This document shows, piece after piece, positions 62,524-64,000 of a stretch of 64,000 nucleotides of DNA. The DNA is from Conus ventricosus (lineage: Eukaryota > Mollusca > Gastropoda > Neogastropoda > Conidae), in assembly GCA_018398815.1 (NCBI GenBank), contig CM031595.1, positions 134,315,004 through 134,379,003 of the forward strand. Reading direction: 5' to 3'. The position numbers and the translations under genes are program-made. Each line of letters opens with the position of its first letter. Position 1 is the first letter of the stretch. The notes beneath the pieces were generated by a model that saw only the letters and a list, made by a program, of their open reading frames with translations, had not been told where the DNA came from and searched no databases.

Positions 62524-62754
62524 GTAAATGGGTGCATGATTCAGTTCTGGGAAAGTTAAAGGCGGCGAAGGAAGGTGGACTCCGTCTTTCATCATACCGT
62601 GCCCTAACCGCGGTGAGCCTCCGACAGCTCACTGCCCCAACAACCGATAAGCTAAGGAAATGTCAAATTTTAAAGACTTTGAAGACTTTACCCCCAGATG
62701 TAGGCATTATCTACTTTTTATGGCGGAAGCTGGTATGTTTTCTTTTTTCTACAG

Positions 62755-62974
62755 GGTATTCAACTGAAGAATTTCATACGCGACCGTTTCATGGCCAGGC
62801 TGAATGCGGTGAACGACATCTTGGAGTCGGTGCAGCAGAGCCTGGACGACGGCCTCAGCATCGACCAGATGCCCAACCTGACCGCCCACATGGAGGAGAA
62901 GCTCTACAACGTCTCCGACCGCCTGCAAGTGGCCGAGAACCTCCTCAACTCGCTCAACCTCACCGAGAAAGACA
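62755..62974 (+). CDS. Unrecognised secreted/membrane protein, exon 2 (helical, N-glycosylatable)
   Basis: The acceptor ttttttctacag|GGT joins in phase to exon 1. It reads GIQLKNFIRDRFMARLNAVN, DILESVQQSLDDGLSIDQMP, then a second amphipathic helix LYNVSDRLQVAENLLNSLNL. Three N-X-S/T sequons (NLT, NVS, NLT at joined residues 92, 103 and 119) fit an extracellular segment. The donor ACA|gtgcgt leaves phase 1. If not spliced, the frame stops two codons later. Codon third positions are strongly G/C, like the dynein exons and unlike the surrounding DNA. The gene probably continues past the right edge. Confidence 0.7.
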
Positions 62975-63082
62975 GTGCGTGAATGATGGTGGTTTTGGTG
63001 GTGTATGTAGTGGTGGTGTGTTTGCGCAGATGATTATATTCAGTCGTCTGCAAACGGGCGCTTCAGTTCTTTCATCTTATTG

Positions 63083-63085
<3 letters not shown>

Positions 63086-63142
<57 letters not shown>
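63086..63142. repeat. (CA)n microsatellite
   Basis: Pure CA run, followed by TGGTGGTAGT- and GTTGATGTTG-type simple DNA (63260-63330). Confidence 0.96.
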
Positions 63143-63145
<3 letters not shown>

Positions 63146-63470
63146 CCTGGGTACTGAAAGTGGTTGTAGTGGTAGTATTATGCTTGTACATTTCCAGTCG
63201 TCCGCAAAGGCCGAGCATTAACCTCCTTACTGCTTTCAGAATCATTGAGAAAGAAGGCACGTAGTCGTCATGGTGGTAGTCATGGTATTGGCTGTGATGT
63301 TGTTGGTGTTGATGTTGTTGATGTTGATGGTGAGTGCCAACGTCTCTAGTTGTCTGGAATCGTGGTGAAAACTTTCTCCAATCACACACACCGAGCGCGT
63401 GGGCGGCGTGTGCGCAAGCACGCGCGTTCATGTGTGTCTTGTCTGCTTGTATACGTGCACGTACGATCGG

Positions 63471-63561
63471 AAAAAGTCTATTGATTGAAAGTGATAATGT
63501 GGTTTGTTGCAGAAAAAGTCTGTTGATTAAAAGTGATAATGTGGTTTGTTGCAGAAAACGT
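63471..63561. repeat. Two-copy ~45-bp tandem repeat ending in acceptor-like sequence
   Basis: AAAAAGTCTRTTGATTRAAA to GTGGTTTGTTGCAG is present twice, and GTTTGTTGCAG|AAAA ends each copy. Beyond this, up to 64000, no further exon of the second gene is convincing. Confidence 0.8.
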
Positions 63562-64000
63562 TCTCGGAAACAAGCTTGTTCTTTATCCAGTATTTTGTTG
63601 TGTTCGGAAAAGACTGTCAATCGCGCAGTCAATAAACATGTGAAGTGATTTCCGAAAACAGCGATAGCAACAACACCAAAGAATAAACATTATCCGGCAA
63701 TTATTAGGATTATCATTGCAATTTCTCTTTGCATGTATGAGTTTAATGATACCTACGGACCAATTATCAGGAACTTTTCTACAGTTAAATATAAATTTTA
63801 AAAATGAAAAAAAATTCAGAATCAAAACATTTTTGAAGAAGCAGATTTCGAGAATTCATTCACGATTTGGTTAGAACCAGAAGCCTTGTTGATTTTAAGT
63901 TTTAGTATTGCTGTATCAACTCCATTCTCTAACAAAGGTTTAGCTAGTATATGTATTCCAACACTGACCGCTTTATGATCATTAGAGGCATTAGTTTCAA

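Larger units (their letters stand above)
60861..62665 (+). mobile_element. SINE family B copy expanded by an internal minisatellite
   Basis: The head is at about 60861-60958 (GAGTTCAAACCACACATGGG), the middle resumes at 61125 (GGTTGGATTTTGTTCAGC) and the tail at 62520-62660 (GGGTGCATGATTCAGTTCTG, AAAGGCGGCGAAGGAAGG). Between these lie a reverse-transcriptase fragment (60959-61124) and the minisatellite. The order matches the copies at 3510 and 56781. Confidence 0.6.

Noticed and set aside
61127..62559. 455- and 466-codon open frames
   Set aside because: Other frames of the same 18-bp minisatellite; no start context, domain or codon bias.
60768..63221. 817-codon open frame
   Set aside because: Most of it is the stop-free CT minisatellite; it begins in retroelement DNA and reads the second gene's exon 2 in the wrong frame.

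Overview
The window is animal nuclear DNA. It has GT-AG introns, AT-rich intron sequence, long (CA)n/(CT)n microsatellites, tRNA-headed SINEs and non-LTR retroelement debris. The style of the repeats and the closeness of the dynein protein to metazoan axonemal dyneins suggest a lophotrochozoan, probably a marine gastropod. That placement is an inference from repeat style and has not been tested against any database.

Layout. (1) 687-51207, + strand: the 3' portion of an axonemal inner-arm dynein heavy chain gene, best matched to DNAH7. I resolve 28 coding exons (local names e1-e28) that join without a frame break into 4,983 nt, or 1,660 residues plus a TAA stop. They run from inside AAA4 through the stalk and microtubule-binding domain, AAA5 and AAA6 to the C-terminus. 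The motor N-terminus, tail and AAA1-AAA3 lie left of the window. (2) 51208 to about 59850: 3' flank and intergenic DNA with candidate poly(A) signals, a possible degraded coding exon (55683-55933), a SINE with a clear target-site duplication (56198-56628), a second SINE family, and dense TG/CA microsatellites. (3) From about 59858, + strand: the first two exons of an unrecognised gene encoding a signal peptide and an N-glycosylatable helical segment. It probably continues past the right edge. Its first intron holds a ~1.4 kb CT-rich minisatellite that seems to have grown inside a SINE.

Intron contents. Mobile elements include 5'-truncated retroelement copies with 18-bp target duplications (5720-5999, 25088-25467) and older relatives (9142, 33167, 36766, 38455). 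There is a LINE reverse-transcriptase C-terminus (8211-9130, minus) and a degraded one (12010-12345, plus). SINEs lie at 9454 and 20990-21503. Three elements bounded by perfect terminal inverted repeats lie at 26017-27872, 30155-30683 and 37019-37281. Introns 8, 9, 10, 13, 17, 18, 19, 21, 22, 25 and 27 hold only microsatellites, short local repeats or nothing I can name. In intron 9 there is also a small palindrome pair near 17556-17626.

Most notable observation: several intronic tandem repeats in the dynein gene are anchored on its splice junctions. The e11 donor starts a seven-unit 77-bp array, and each unit boundary reads as a fused acceptor/donor (ATAG|GTAAAA). The acceptors of e2 and e25, with the first bases of their exons, recur as decoys upstream of the real site. 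One decoy in intron 24 matches the real e25 junction over 25 nt. This suggests junction-seeded tandem duplication with possible effects on splicing. RNA evidence would be needed to establish any function.
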